From assembly GCF_008727795.1 (NCBI RefSeq), contig NZ_CP044222.1:4030001-4094000 (forward strand): a DNA stretch of 64,000 nucleotides, read 5' to 3'. Source of the stretch: Nitrincola iocasae. Lineage in GTDB: Bacteria > Pseudomonadota > Gammaproteobacteria > Pseudomonadales > Balneatricaceae. Positions 26,581-34,706 of the stretch are shown here, in pieces. A model generated the notes under the pieces. The model was not told the origin of the DNA. It saw only the letters and a program-made list of their open reading frames with translations, and searched no databases. Within the stretch, counting starts at the first letter, position 1; each line of letters opens with the position of its first letter. A program made the position numbers and the translations under genes.

Positions 26581-26990
26581 TTACCTACCTGGTTGCCATT
26601 CTTTGTGCGTAGGAATACCTTCATACTCCAACCACTCAACATCGTGATCTGTCAAATATGAGCCTCAGGCCGTACACCGGGATCATCATCCAAAGTTGCG
26701 ACTCGCAAAATTATATGTTGCTGGTTGGGTCTTTCTGCTACGAGATGTGAGCCGCAAACCGAGCAAAAATGCCTCACTTTTCCAGGACTCGATTCAAAGC
26801 TCGAAAGCTTCTCTGCTCCCTTTGCCCATCGGAAATTTTCCCTCATGACACCTGCTGTAGGTGTGAAAGGTGCAGCGTGCGCTTTTTTACAGGTTTTGCA
26901 GTGACAAAAGATAATAGGCATATCCAGTGTAGAAACCTCGTATTCTATGGCTCCACACAAACAGCTCCCTTTCACAGACTTACCTCCCAA
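26581..26990 (-). pseudogene. GFA-family (glutathione-dependent formaldehyde-activating-like) gene with a late frameshift
   Basis: The main frame (26990-26652, 112 residues) has the CENP-V/GFA zinc motifs GSCLCGAIEYEV, IFCHCKTCKKAHAAPF and FCSVCGSHL and stops after VRPEAHI. One missing G explains the stop: in the next frame the normal family ending continues as TDHDVEWLEYEGIPTHKEWQ and ends PGR-TAA at 26581. About 22 C-terminal residues are lost; the zinc-binding part is untouched, so some function may remain. Members are not true formaldehyde enzymes in most genomes. Confidence 0.8.
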
Positions 26991-27014
26991 AACAGTTATA
27001 GCGCTGTTATTTTT

Positions 27015-27548
27015 TTAATTATCATTAGTAGCTTTTTTAATTAATTTGTTTATAGAAGACTCTATTTCTTCATTAATTTGGCAAAGTGGAAGTATGAGCG
27101 CTTTTGACTTGTCCGTGAAAAGATAGAGGCTATGCTTATCTTTTTCTACAGACTGTATGCACTGCCAAGTATAGGTGGATGTGCATAAATGGTTGGATTC
27201 AGTGATTCCTGAATCTGATATTTCTAATTCCCACTGCCCTAGCACACTCCCTTTCTCATCGGTTGCCGCTGCCACGTAGAGACGCATATATATTTGTTGC
27301 CAACAATTAACTAAAACAAACCAAATGCCAAACGCTACCAATGCTCTATTAAGATGTTCGTAGCTATAACAGCATTCACTGTCATAAACCGAGTACATTT
27401 CTAGAGCGAAGAACGCCAGTAAAAACCAATAGAAGATACTGAACAGTGTAACTTTCCACTTCATTCCTGGAGATTGATTGATTCTGGCCATGGTGAACTT
27501 ATTGAAATGGCTAAAGTCATCTTTGCTTAGGCTAATAGTGAACTTCAT
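27015..27548 (-). CDS. YcxB-like two-TM membrane protein
   Basis: 177 residues: a beta-rich N-terminus (ISLSKDDFSHFNKFTMAR), two transmembrane segments (about 33-52 and 68-88), and a C-terminal YcxB-like domain (LEISDSGITES, YTWQCIQSVEKDKHSLYLFT). This order is typical of YcxB proteins. Function unknown; a minus-strand cassette gene. Confidence 0.7.
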   Translation of the reverse strand: MKFTISLSKDDFSHFNKFTMARINQSPGMKWKVTLFSIFYWFLLAFFALEMYSVYDSECCYSYEHLNRALVAFGIWFVLVNCWQQIYMRLYVAAATDEKGSVLGQWELEISDSGITESNHLCTSTYTWQCIQSVEKDKHSLYLFTDKSKALILPLCQINEEIESSINKLIKKATNDN

Positions 27549-27583
27549 GCTTCCCCTAAAATGTGACCCAGTGCTTTGCTTGG

Positions 27584-27964
27584 TTATGAGTTTCCTGATC
27601 TCTCAATATCTTCACCGAACATGATTCGATGCCCCTCAGGTGTTGCTACGCCAAACTCACGTATGCCCCAAGGCTTATCAGATATTGCCTGAAAAATTTC
27701 GGCACCGCGCTGCTGATAATCATGATAAATCTCGTCGATGCCCTCGCAGTTTACATAAGCGAAGTACGAATGTTCATGTGTATCGCGGGCCGGAAGCTCG
27801 TCTGGACAGTGCCCCAACATGATGTGAAAACTACCGAGGCTCAGAAACGACCAGCCGTCCACGCGGAACCGAACGGAAAAACCAAGCTTGTCGAGAAAGT
27901 AGCTTTCGGTCTTCTCAATATCCTTGACCGCCAAAACATGCTGGGTGGCTTTTACTTCAAACAC
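27584..27964 (-). CDS. VOC-superfamily (glyoxalase/bleomycin-resistance fold) protein
   Basis: 126 residues with paired beta-alpha-beta-beta-beta modules: VLAVKDIEKTESYFLDKLGF, then FAYVNCEGIDEIYHDYQQRG and FGVATPEGHRIMFGED. The final Glu is in position for metal binding; the first-module metal ligand is less clear. Substrate unknown. Cassette flanked on the right by an attC. Confidence 0.85.
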   Translation of the reverse strand: MFEVKATQHVLAVKDIEKTESYFLDKLGFSVRFRVDGWSFLSLGSFHIMLGHCPDELPARDTHEHSYFAYVNCEGIDEIYHDYQQRGAEIFQAISDKPWGIREFGVATPEGHRIMFGEDIERSGNS

Positions 27965-27992
27965 AAATGACTCCCTTTATGCGTGTAGATAC

Positions 27993-28049
27993 TCATAACG
28001 TCGCGTTGAGCGCCTTGCGCCGCGAGTGTGTTCGAACGCTTAGTTAGAA
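27993..28049 (-). repeat. attC site
   Basis: TCATAAC (27993-27999) and TTAGTTAGAA (28040-28049) around the dyad TCGCGTTGAGCGCC/TTGCGCCGCGAG. Confidence 0.7.
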
Positions 28050-28056
28050 TTCACCG

Positions 28057-28176
28057 CTATTCAATTCCAACCGACGAAACATGAGACTTCCGCCACTCAG
28101 CAACGTCACAGAAACCCTCCATTTCCACCAATAGCCCTCTTGTAAAGGCATACAACTCGTCACCTTCGTTTGTCAT
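28057..28176 (-). CDS. 39-residue cassette ORF
   Basis: ATG at 28176 to TAG at 28057: an acidic peptide (MTNEGDELYAFTRGLL, then VEMEGFCDVAEWRKS). Its limits fit between two attC sites, so this is either a tiny cassette gene or the shortened remnant of a longer one. No strong ribosome binding site. Confidence 0.4.
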   Translation of the reverse strand: MTNEGDELYAFTRGLLVEMEGFCDVAEWRKSHVSSVGIE

Positions 28177-28185
28177 CTGAGAGTT

Positions 28186-28223
28186 CTACGCTTTAATGCA
28201 GCCAACGCGTTGATTTGTTATGA
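28186..28223 (-). repeat. Short attC-like site
   Basis: CTACGC / CCAACGCG / TTGATTTGTTATGA: R'' end (28217-28223) clear, R' weak. Confidence 0.45.
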
Positions 28224-28347
28224 CTGTCCAAGCACATGTCGTATGCCCATGCGATTAATATAATTAGTGGGTCACGTATCAATAAGTACACAGGGCCCCA
28301 TTGATGCCCTCAGGGGTATCAACTAATGACTAGCATAGTTATACATT

Positions 28348-28698
28348 TTACTCTGACCAGACGGCATATTCATTACCATTTGGATCAGTGAAGTGGAAAC
28401 GGCGACCGCCAGGAAAAGTGAAAATATCTTGAACAATTTCCCCTCCAGACAACTTTACTTGTTCGAGAGTGGCCTCTAAGTCGGCGCTGTAAAGAACAAC
28501 CAATACACTTCCATTGCTGGTAGTGGCTACACTGTCTGACTTAAAGAACCCACCATCCAGTCCAGCGTTTTTAATGGCTACATATTCAGGGCCGTAGTCT
28601 ATAAACGACCATCCAAAAGCATCAGCGAAGAACCTTTTTGTTGCTTCAAGGTCTCGTGAGGGCATTTCAATATAGTTGATTTTCCCGGTCTCTTTCAC
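28348..28698 (-). CDS. VOC-superfamily protein (glyoxalase-like)
   Basis: 116 residues: INYIEMPSRDLEATKRFFAD, FGWSFIDYGPEYVA, and RFHFTDPNGNEYAVWSE with the conserved metal-ligand Glu near the end. Single-domain VOC proteins of this type dimerise. Substrate unknown. The attC at 28714 lies directly upstream and belongs to the next cassette to the right. Confidence 0.88.
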   Translation of the reverse strand: MKETGKINYIEMPSRDLEATKRFFADAFGWSFIDYGPEYVAIKNAGLDGGFFKSDSVATTSNGSVLVVLYSADLEATLEQVKLSGGEIVQDIFTFPGGRRFHFTDPNGNEYAVWSE

Positions 28699-28713
28699 AG
28701 TTTTCTCCTTGAT

Positions 28714-28792
28714 GCCTAACGTTGTTCACCCGTACGGCTTTGCAGTGAAGGCGAAGCCGCGAAAAGCTGTCGCTGTACCTGGCCTTATTATC
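28714..28792 (-). repeat. attC site
   Basis: GCCTAAC (28714-28720) at one end and GGCCTTATTATCT at the other; core CGGCTTTGCAGTGAAGGC, closely related to the attC at 47078. Confidence 0.7.
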
Positions 28793-29003
28793 TATCTCTT
28801 CGGATGAACTTGGCAATCTTACAATCCTCTGACACTCGTTCTACGCGGTCATTTAGATCGGTAGCTTCAGTATCTAACTCAGGTTGCCGGGGAAGCTGCT
28901 TTGGCAACCGGATATTTTTTACAATGCCCAAGTTATGCCGTGCATTCAGAACCCACCAGCCTGGATCTGGTTCATCGGTATACAGACCAAGCATGGCCGA
29001 CAC
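28788..29003 (-). CDS. Hypothetical cassette protein
   Basis: 71 residues (GTG at 29003; ATG at 28994 also possible), with Trp-rich DPGWWVLNARHNLG near the start and an acidic/basic C-terminus. Family not recognised. The start lies at the cassette boundary, beside a degenerate attC. Confidence 0.45.
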   Translation of the reverse strand: MSAMLGLYTDEPDPGWWVLNARHNLGIVKNIRLPKQLPRQPELDTEATDLNDRVERVSEDCKIAKFIRRDR

Positions 29004-29066
29004 AGCAACGGCCCGTCAGGGACATCCGCGCGGCTGCAAACCACGTACTGCTGCGAATTGTTTTAG
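29003..29066 (-). repeat. Degenerate attC site
   Basis: AGCAACGGCCCGTCAGGG at the left, CGAATTGTTTTAG at the right, with a GCCGCGCGG centre. To its right a strong ribosome binding site (GGAGGTGTT) and ATG at 29092 open only nine codons (MTFEELRSD). Confidence 0.4.
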
Positions 29067-29150
29067 TCAGACCGTAACTCTTCGAACGTCATAACACCTC
29101 CTCAATATGAACCATTTGGATGTATTCTTTAATCAGTTTACTCATGCCAC

Positions 29151-29606
29151 TCAGTACATTTGGTGGATAATGCGCAGCTGGCAGCCAATAGCCGATTCAA
29201 GTTCATTAAGTAGCTTTTCGGAGTCTTCGCATCCAGGATCGCCAGCGCGCAGAACGAATCGACTAAAGCCCATGGGCCACTTGTAAGAGAGGTCGTTCAA
29301 AGTTAATTTCTCTTCGCAACAGGGCATGGGTAGTTGGTCGAGTTGAAAGCCGCCCTCATCCGAGTAGTCTTGCTCCATGAGTTCATGCCATTGATCAACC
29401 CTAAGCTCGGTGTTGCAACTTGGGCAATGAATAGACTCGAAATTCTCACCACAGTCCCTGAAAACGATATGCTCGTTCGTTTCAGGTGTTATTTCCGATA
29501 TATGAAGCCAAGCTCGTTGAATCAGTGCGACTGCCGCATCCTGCGATCCCTTACTTGGGACGAATTTTGGGTCGGCAGGAATGAAGCAGACATAGTGTTC
29601 TGACAT
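29151..29606 (-). CDS. Hypothetical zinc-ribbon cassette protein
   Basis: 151 residues. CPSC (about residue 61) and a later PCCEE suggest a zinc ribbon; the rest is acidic and Trp-containing (RAWLHISEITPETNEHIVF). Family not recognised. Its start is 11 bp from the AACG at which IS1182 copy 1 inserted. Confidence 0.55.
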   Translation of the reverse strand: MSEHYVCFIPADPKFVPSKGSQDAAVALIQRAWLHISEITPETNEHIVFRDCGENFESIHCPSCNTELRVDQWHELMEQDYSDEGGFQLDQLPMPCCEEKLTLNDLSYKWPMGFSRFVLRAGDPGCEDSEKLLNELESAIGCQLRIIHQMY

Positions 29607-29620
29607 TTGTATACCTAACG

Positions 29621-31444
29621 AGCCTGTAGAAAAACCAATTTATAGTGCATCAATCTTTCCTCGGTGCTCGATTTGTTCATTTATAATGCCACTCCCTTCA
29701 ATGTCTGTTTCGGCGCTCTCGGGACTGGCATTTCTTTGTCTTACTGCCACATCAGTCAACAGTGGCCTGATTGATAAGGCTTTCAGCCGGGCTTACGCCT
29801 TCGTTGCTTCAACTACTTAACTGTCCGTATTTTGCCAGTTTTTCAACATTATGCACCAAGCAGTACAACTGCCACTGGCCCTGAACCTTGCTTTTGCCGC
29901 GCAAGCTAAAGCGGTTTAGCCTTTTGTTGGTCCCAATGTTGCCGAATACCGGTTCCACCACAGACATTCGGTGACTATAAATCTGCTTACCCTTCGGACT
30001 ATCCACTCGGTGTTTCATCCAGTCGGTGTAGGTGGGTGCTCTTTGATCATTAAGCGCAAAGCTCACTTGCCTTCCGGCTCCTTTGCGATGGTCAGCTGAT
30101 GTCGGATTTTTCATGCAACTCGCTTTTTTAGAACAATGACGGCACTGGAGCAACCGACCTTCAAAGTAGGCTGTAAGTTGGCCGTGTTCATTAGTTCTGA
30201 TACCTCGATGACTTATTTGCTCACCCGCTGGACATCTGCACGTCATCGTCACGGGATCAAACTGGAACTCACTGGCTGGAATAAGGTGTTTAGCTTTAGG
30301 GTTACCGGGTGTCTGGTGGCGCTTGCCGTATTTGTCTTTCTGGTGTGCGAATTTGGGATCACGGCTTCTAAACTGATTGTCAGGAATGTAACCGTTGATC
30401 TGGTTCTGGTGAAGATATTCCATATTGGCTTCATTCGCAAAACCCGTATCGGCCGTCGCTATGATGCCACTTGCATATACGTTGTCATTAATGCCCAGTC
30501 GTTGATAACGAGCCTTGATACTTTCCAATACTGGTTGCAGGGTGTGGTGCTCTTGTCCTTCACCGAAGGCTTGAGCATCAATGACAATCTGATGCTTTTT
30601 ATCGACGGCGGCCACACCGTTGTAACCTTGAATGGTGCCTTTACTGGTGGTCATTTTTGCTGATTCAGGATCAGTGATATTACTCTTCACTTCCTTGCTG
30701 CGTTTGCCCTTGCCCATCCTTGGCTGGCTGCGCTTTAAAAAATCACCGATCTTGTTGGCCGCCGCATCCAGTGTCTGGATGGTCTTGGCCTTGCGAATAT
30801 CACGCTCCAGCGCTTCTTCGCTTTCATGGGTATCCTTTTCCTGATGCTCACTGAGGTGATGCTGGATCAGGCGTTTGAGCTTCTGGCGCTTTTGTTCCAA
30901 CTCCTTAAACGTACCAGACCATTCCTTCGACGCATTGGAGCGCATCTTACAGCCATCGATGGCAAAGAGTTCATGACCCAGCAACCCTTGTTGATCACAG
31001 ATCAGCAGCACCTGTTCAAATAAGGCTTCAATCGCCTGGCCTCGGCTACTGATAAAGTGAGCAATCGTGGTGAAGTGCGGCACGGTATCGCAGGATAACG
31101 CTTTGAAGATGATATTGGTTTCGCAGCACCACTGGATTTCACGGCTGGAGGTAATGCCCTTTGAGTAAGCAAATAAAATAATCTTGAGCAGTATAGCCGG
31201 ATCATAGGCTGGGCGGCCTTCAGCATCATTTTTATAGGGCTGATGAAAAGCAGACAGGTCGAGTTTTTCAGAGATCAGGTAGTGTAGCGCAAATTCAAAA
31301 GTACCCGGTTGAATCTGTTCCAAGTAGTTGATGACCACCATCGACATCTGGTTGTAGTCGTAATGTTTGAATCGAGCCATCCCAGAGCCTCCGTCTCCTG
31401 AAAATCTCATCAGACCATAGATGAAGAGGTTTTTCTACAGCCTG
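29621..31444 (-). mobile_element. IS1182-family element, copy 1
   Basis: 1824 bp. Ends AGCCTGTAGAAAAACC and GGTTTTTCTACAGCCTG form near-perfect inverted repeats; direct repeats AACG at 29617-29620 and 31445-31448. The target is the R' core of an attC site (attC remainder at 31445-31528). Same length and ends as copy 2. Confidence 0.9.
29809..31380 (-). CDS. IS1182-family DDE transposase (copy 1)
   Basis: 523 residues from the ATG at 31380 (GGAGGCTCTGGG upstream). N-terminal MARFKHYDYNQMSMVVINYL and ITSSREIQWCCETNIIFKAL, the DDE-core AIDGCKMRSNASKEWSGT, and a C-terminal IYSHRMSVVEPVFGNIGTNK are the family's blocks. Differs from copy 2 by one residue (Arg versus His after EALE). Confidence 0.95.
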   Translation of the reverse strand: MARFKHYDYNQMSMVVINYLEQIQPGTFEFALHYLISEKLDLSAFHQPYKNDAEGRPAYDPAILLKIILFAYSKGITSSREIQWCCETNIIFKALSCDTVPHFTTIAHFISSRGQAIEALFEQVLLICDQQGLLGHELFAIDGCKMRSNASKEWSGTFKELEQKRQKLKRLIQHHLSEHQEKDTHESEEALERDIRKAKTIQTLDAAANKIGDFLKRSQPRMGKGKRSKEVKSNITDPESAKMTTSKGTIQGYNGVAAVDKKHQIVIDAQAFGEGQEHHTLQPVLESIKARYQRLGINDNVYASGIIATADTGFANEANMEYLHQNQINGYIPDNQFRSRDPKFAHQKDKYGKRHQTPGNPKAKHLIPASEFQFDPVTMTCRCPAGEQISHRGIRTNEHGQLTAYFEGRLLQCRHCSKKASCMKNPTSADHRKGAGRQVSFALNDQRAPTYTDWMKHRVDSPKGKQIYSHRMSVVEPVFGNIGTNKRLNRFSLRGKSKVQGQWQLYCLVHNVEKLAKYGQLSS

Positions 31445-31528
31445 AACGCCCGGCTCTGCGGCAGGAAAAAGAGTAGGCCATTTTTTGGCCGGAGCTTTTG
31501 CCTGTCCGGCAGCAACTGTTTGTTAACA
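31445..31528 (-). repeat. attC site interrupted at R' by IS1182
   Basis: AACGCCCGGCTCTGCGGCAG ... CTGTCCGGCAGCAACTG then TTTGTTAACA; the missing outer R' bases (CCT) are on the far side of the IS at 29614-29620. Confidence 0.8.
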
Positions 31529-31530
31529 GT

Positions 31531-31740
31531 TTATTGCCACTGAATTTTGAGGTCTTTATGTGACTGCGCGCAGTCGCGCAGATAGAGATTAATGAGGCTC
31601 TGATACGGAAGGTCTTTTTCTTCGGCCAGATTCTTGAAATACGCAATGGTATCTTCATCCAGCCTAATCGTAACCTGCTTCTTGAGCTTCTTGGCGTAAG
31701 GATTTTTTACGGAGTCTGAAAAATCGTAATGATCACGCAT
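31531..31740 (-). CDS. brnA: BrnA-type antitoxin
   Basis: 69 residues from the ATG at 31740; the frame is open upstream but that part encodes the end of the toxin in another frame. KKLKKQVTIRLDEDTIAYFK and LPYQSLINLYLRDCAQ are the ribbon-helix-helix pattern of BrnA/CopG antitoxins. The ATG overlaps the final codon of the damaged brnT (ATGCGTGA). The antitoxin is intact although its toxin is not. Confidence 0.85.
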   Translation of the reverse strand: MRDHYDFSDSVKNPYAKKLKKQVTIRLDEDTIAYFKNLAEEKDLPYQSLINLYLRDCAQSHKDLKIQWQ

Positions 31741-31967
31741 GCCTATACCCTTCATAAGTCTTTCGCTCTCGCTTATCAGCCTTTCGCGCAGAGATGATTC
31801 GAATGGTCTCACCGTCTCGGATCCTCGTCAGCAGCATGCTCAGGATCCGCTATTAGACGACCGAACTCGTCTGTAAAGGCGGTTTTGGCCTCATCGAACG
31901 AGACGTCATGCTTCTTTCGATTAGCGGCATCCTTACGAGGATCCCAGTCAAAGGTGAGATGGCTCAT
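31733..31967 (-). pseudogene. brnT: brnT toxin gene with an internal deletion
   Basis: From the ATG at 31967: FDWDPRKDAANRKKHDVSFD, EAKTAFTDEFGRLIADPEH, then DEDP; this is the standard BrnT N-terminus. The C-terminus appears in a different frame, RDGETIRIISARKADKRERK, TYEGYRHA, ending at 31733. The ~20-25 residues that normally join them (the central beta-strand block) are missing, so the RNase cannot fold. brnA follows directly. Confidence 0.85.
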
Positions 31968-31974
31968 GCATTAT

Positions 31975-31988
31975 ATTGTAGTTACAAT
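31975..31988. promoter_or_regulatory. Operator-like palindrome upstream of brnTA
   Basis: ATTGTA-GT-TACAAT, a perfect 6-bp dyad 8 bp upstream of the brnT start, suited to a ribbon-helix-helix repressor. Confidence 0.5.
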
Positions 31989-32019
31989 GTAAGTATTTTC
32001 AAGGTGCTGAGTCAGATAC

Positions 32020-32068
32020 TGTTAACGCCCGCCATCACACACTCGTCGCGTGGATGGCCTTGTTAGCA
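32020..32068 (-). repeat. attC site (short)
   Basis: TGTTAAC (32020-32026) and GTTAGCA (32062-32068) around GCCCGCCATC / GTGGATGGCC. It encodes the last residues of the adjacent DUF523 gene. Confidence 0.75.
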
Positions 32069-32526
32069 TTCGTTATCTCATGTTGGCTAAACACTTGAAC
32101 ACCATGCCTGCGCAGCAACGCGACCGTAACCCCAATACCCGAAATCCGGTTACCTGAAAAGCTACCATCGTAGATGAAAGAGCTACCACAAGAAGGACTG
32201 GACTCAGCCAGTACCGCTATCTCAATGCCAAGCTTTTTGCACAGTTCCAATGCAATGGAGGCACCTGCAATGAAATCGTCGGTGACCACATTTCCGCCTT
32301 TTTCAACAACGTCGGTTTCACCATCTAACACCATGTTCCCGTTACCTTGGAAAATCTCCGCAGGTTTCCTGGGGATACTCATCCCGGCCTCAACTTCCGG
32401 GCAGACTGAAACGACCCGCCCCTCAGATACCTACTGCTCGATAAGTTGATCATGTACCGAAAGGCTTCCGCCGTCGTATCTAACCTTTCTCCCTAAAAGG
32501 CAGGCACTCATTAATACCTTTCTCAA
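32035..32526 (-). pseudogene. DUF523 gene interrupted by an in-frame TAG
   Basis: From the TTG at 32526 (GGAGGTGG upstream) the frame reads RKVLMSACLLGRKVRYDGGS, the invariant DUF523 N-terminus, then reaches TAG at 32431-32433 after LIEQ. The same frame continues VSEGRVVSVCPEVEAGMSIP and the family C-terminus AVLAESSPSCGSSFIYDGSF to 32035. A single nonsense mutation therefore splits an otherwise complete ~163-codon gene. The internal ATG at 32382 could yield a truncated product without the first cysteine motif. Confidence 0.85.
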
Positions 32527-32557
32527 ATTGCCACCTCCGAGGATTGTGGTGCTAACG

Positions 32558-34367
32558 AGCCTGTCGGATTAGACATTTTGAAATCAAAATCCCGAGCATC
32601 GACAGCCCCTTCCTCATTCTGTTAATTGTGACCTGCTCAAATCAGGTAAATATTGCCACTCATTCAAACAGCCGATACTCTTTGGTTTAGGCTATCACAG
32701 TCACCATTTAGTAGATTATGACTTAACTCAATGCCTTTATTGCCCCTGTGTCGCAATCTTCTCAAGGTTATGCACCATGCAGTACATCAACCACTGTGCG
32801 TTCACCTTGGATTTACCCCTCAGGGTAAACCGATTCAAACCTTTGTTGCTTTCCAGGTTACCGAACACTGGCTCGACTGTTCCCAAGCGCTGACTGTAGA
32901 TATGGCGGCCCATTGGACTGTCGATCTTCTGCTTCATCTTCTCGATAAAACTGGACAGGGGTTTGCGCTCACCCAGTGCAAAGCTAACCTGACGTCCATC
33001 TTGTTGATTAGCTCGGCGCAGGCACTGATGTTTTAGAGAGCAGTCTCGACAGTGTTGGCGGTAACCCTGGAAGCTGATGGTTTCTTGTTCACCTATCACT
33101 CCCTTGAAGCGTTTCCACATCGGTTGACCTGCCGGGCAGCGGCAGGTTTCAGTCAGCGGATCATAATCAAAGTCAGCGGGTGTGAAGCGTTGTGCCACCT
33201 GGCCACCACGTTCTTTACGCCGTTGTGCCTTGGCTGTCTTGAAGGTTACGGACTCAGCAAAGCGTGGATCGCGTTTACGGAACTGGTTATCGGCAATGTA
33301 ACCATCGATACCCAAACGATAGATCAGCTTCATATTGGCATCACTGTGGAATCCACTGTCAGCCGTAATCTTGGCTTCACGCAGAATCGATGAGTCTGGT
33401 TGTATCTGCCGGAACTGGCGGTGAATCCCCATTAGCATGGGTTCCAGGGTGTGCTGTTCTTGACCAGCGCCATAGGCGTGAGCATGGACGATGATCTGGT
33501 GTTTGTTATCGACAGCCGCTACGCCATTGTAGCCCTGAATGACACCTTTCGATGTCTTCATCTTGGCACTATCGGGATCAGTGATATTTCCTTTTACCGG
33601 TGTGCCACGCTGACCGAGCCGTTCAGGCGCGGTCGCCAAGTGCTTTTTTATCTTGGCAGAGACCTTTTCAAGTTTTTCAATCTGGGCCTGTTCACGGGCG
33701 AGGATTTCAGGCGGTTGATCCTGACGGTCACCTTGCTGATGCGCGGTCATCATGCGTGAAACCGCACGGTCTATCTTAGCTTGTTTACGGTTTAATTCGG
33801 CTCGCGTACCACTCCACTCTTTGGCTGCATTAGAGGGTAGCTTGCAGCCATCAATGGCAAACATCTCCCGACCAATCAGATTGAGCCCATCACACACCAT
33901 CAGAACATGTGTAAACAGCGGCGCGATCACTTCCTCCATGCGGGAGATAAAATCTGCAATCGTGCTGTGATGAGGTTGGCTGTCAGCCGACAGCGCCATG
34001 AAAATCACGTTCTCTCGACATGCCTGAGCAATCTTGCGGCTACTGGTGATACCTCGGGAGTAAGCGAATAACACCACCTTAAGCAGAATTGCCGGATCGT
34101 ATGCCGGAGCACCGTTGACGTCATTGCGATAGCGGGATTCAAACACGCTGAGATCGAGGTCATTATCCACTACGTGGTTCAGCGTATACTCAAAGGTGCC
34201 AGGTTGGATCTGATCCGCGAAACGTAGCGGAATCATCTTGGTCTGGTTGTAATCGTAGTGTTTGTACCGCGCCATCCCTTGCTACCTCTGATCTCAAATT
34301 CGATTCAGCGATTTTAGCGGATCACTGCGCCACCAGCCAAGAGCTGGAGGACTTATCCGACAGTCTC
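32558..34367 (-). mobile_element. IS1182-family element, divergent copy 3
   Basis: 1810 bp. Ends AGCCTGTCGGATTAG and (right, inward) GAGACTGTCGGATAAG; AACG at both sides (32554-32557 and 34368-34371). Different element from copies 1 and 2, yet the same target. Confidence 0.88.
32737..34275 (-). CDS. IS1182-family DDE transposase (divergent)
   Basis: 512 residues. Same block order as the other IS1182 proteins: MARYKHYDYNQTKMIPLRFA, ITSSRKIAQACRENVIFMAL, AIDGCKLPSNAAKEWSGT, IYSQRLGTVEPVFGNLESNK, but with only moderate identity. Complete. Confidence 0.94.
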   Translation of the reverse strand: MARYKHYDYNQTKMIPLRFADQIQPGTFEYTLNHVVDNDLDLSVFESRYRNDVNGAPAYDPAILLKVVLFAYSRGITSSRKIAQACRENVIFMALSADSQPHHSTIADFISRMEEVIAPLFTHVLMVCDGLNLIGREMFAIDGCKLPSNAAKEWSGTRAELNRKQAKIDRAVSRMMTAHQQGDRQDQPPEILAREQAQIEKLEKVSAKIKKHLATAPERLGQRGTPVKGNITDPDSAKMKTSKGVIQGYNGVAAVDNKHQIIVHAHAYGAGQEQHTLEPMLMGIHRQFRQIQPDSSILREAKITADSGFHSDANMKLIYRLGIDGYIADNQFRKRDPRFAESVTFKTAKAQRRKERGGQVAQRFTPADFDYDPLTETCRCPAGQPMWKRFKGVIGEQETISFQGYRQHCRDCSLKHQCLRRANQQDGRQVSFALGERKPLSSFIEKMKQKIDSPMGRHIYSQRLGTVEPVFGNLESNKGLNRFTLRGKSKVNAQWLMYCMVHNLEKIATQGQ

Positions 34368-34432
34368 AACGCCTTGCTTAGCGGGCAATTGAAGCGCAGC
34401 GTAAATTGTTCCGCTGCAGCTGATTGTTAAGC
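34368..34432 (-). repeat. attC site interrupted at R' by IS1182 copy 3
   Basis: AACGCCTTGCTTAGCGGGC ... TTCCGCTGCAGCTGATT then GTTAAGC (34426-34432). Confidence 0.75.
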
Positions 34433-34508
34433 TATACCCCATACAACGGTGGTATGGCTTAAACCTTGCATTCAATCAGACAACTATTAAACCGAGTTAG
34501 ACCCTATT

Positions 34509-34664
34509 ATGAACGAAAAATTTAATATGTTTGATGCGATACGCAGAAATATAGAATTTAACAAATCCAAAGGATTTTCAAATGAAAATAATCTATCTGC
34601 ACTCTCATTTCTAGAAAAATTTGAGATTATGGGAGACTCTCCAAAAATTGATACACATGCCTAA
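34509..34664 (+). CDS. 51-residue hypothetical protein
   Basis: A small AT-rich frame on the plus strand: NEKFNMFDAIRRNIEFNKSK, polar and Asn/Phe-rich. No strong ribosome binding site. Composition is unlike the GC-rich sortase block that starts 40 bp later. Its stop is in CCTAACACCGCC, an attC-like junction. Family unknown. Confidence 0.4.
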   Translation: MNEKFNMFDAIRRNIEFNKSKGFSNENNLSALSFLEKFEIMGDSPKIDTHA

Positions 34665-34706
34665 CACCGCCAACACAGGACGAGCGGTAACGAGGTCCAG
34701 ATGCTT

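Noticed and set aside
30136..30663. Long plus-strand frames opposite the IS1182 transposases (also 44812-45339 and 33052-33759)
   Set aside because: Antisense shadows of the transposase genes; no ribosome binding site and no recognisable family.
32035..32526. Programmed stop-codon readthrough to explain the in-frame stops
   Set aside because: Stops differ (TAA, TAG), contexts differ, and the families do not use readthrough; nonsense mutation is simpler.
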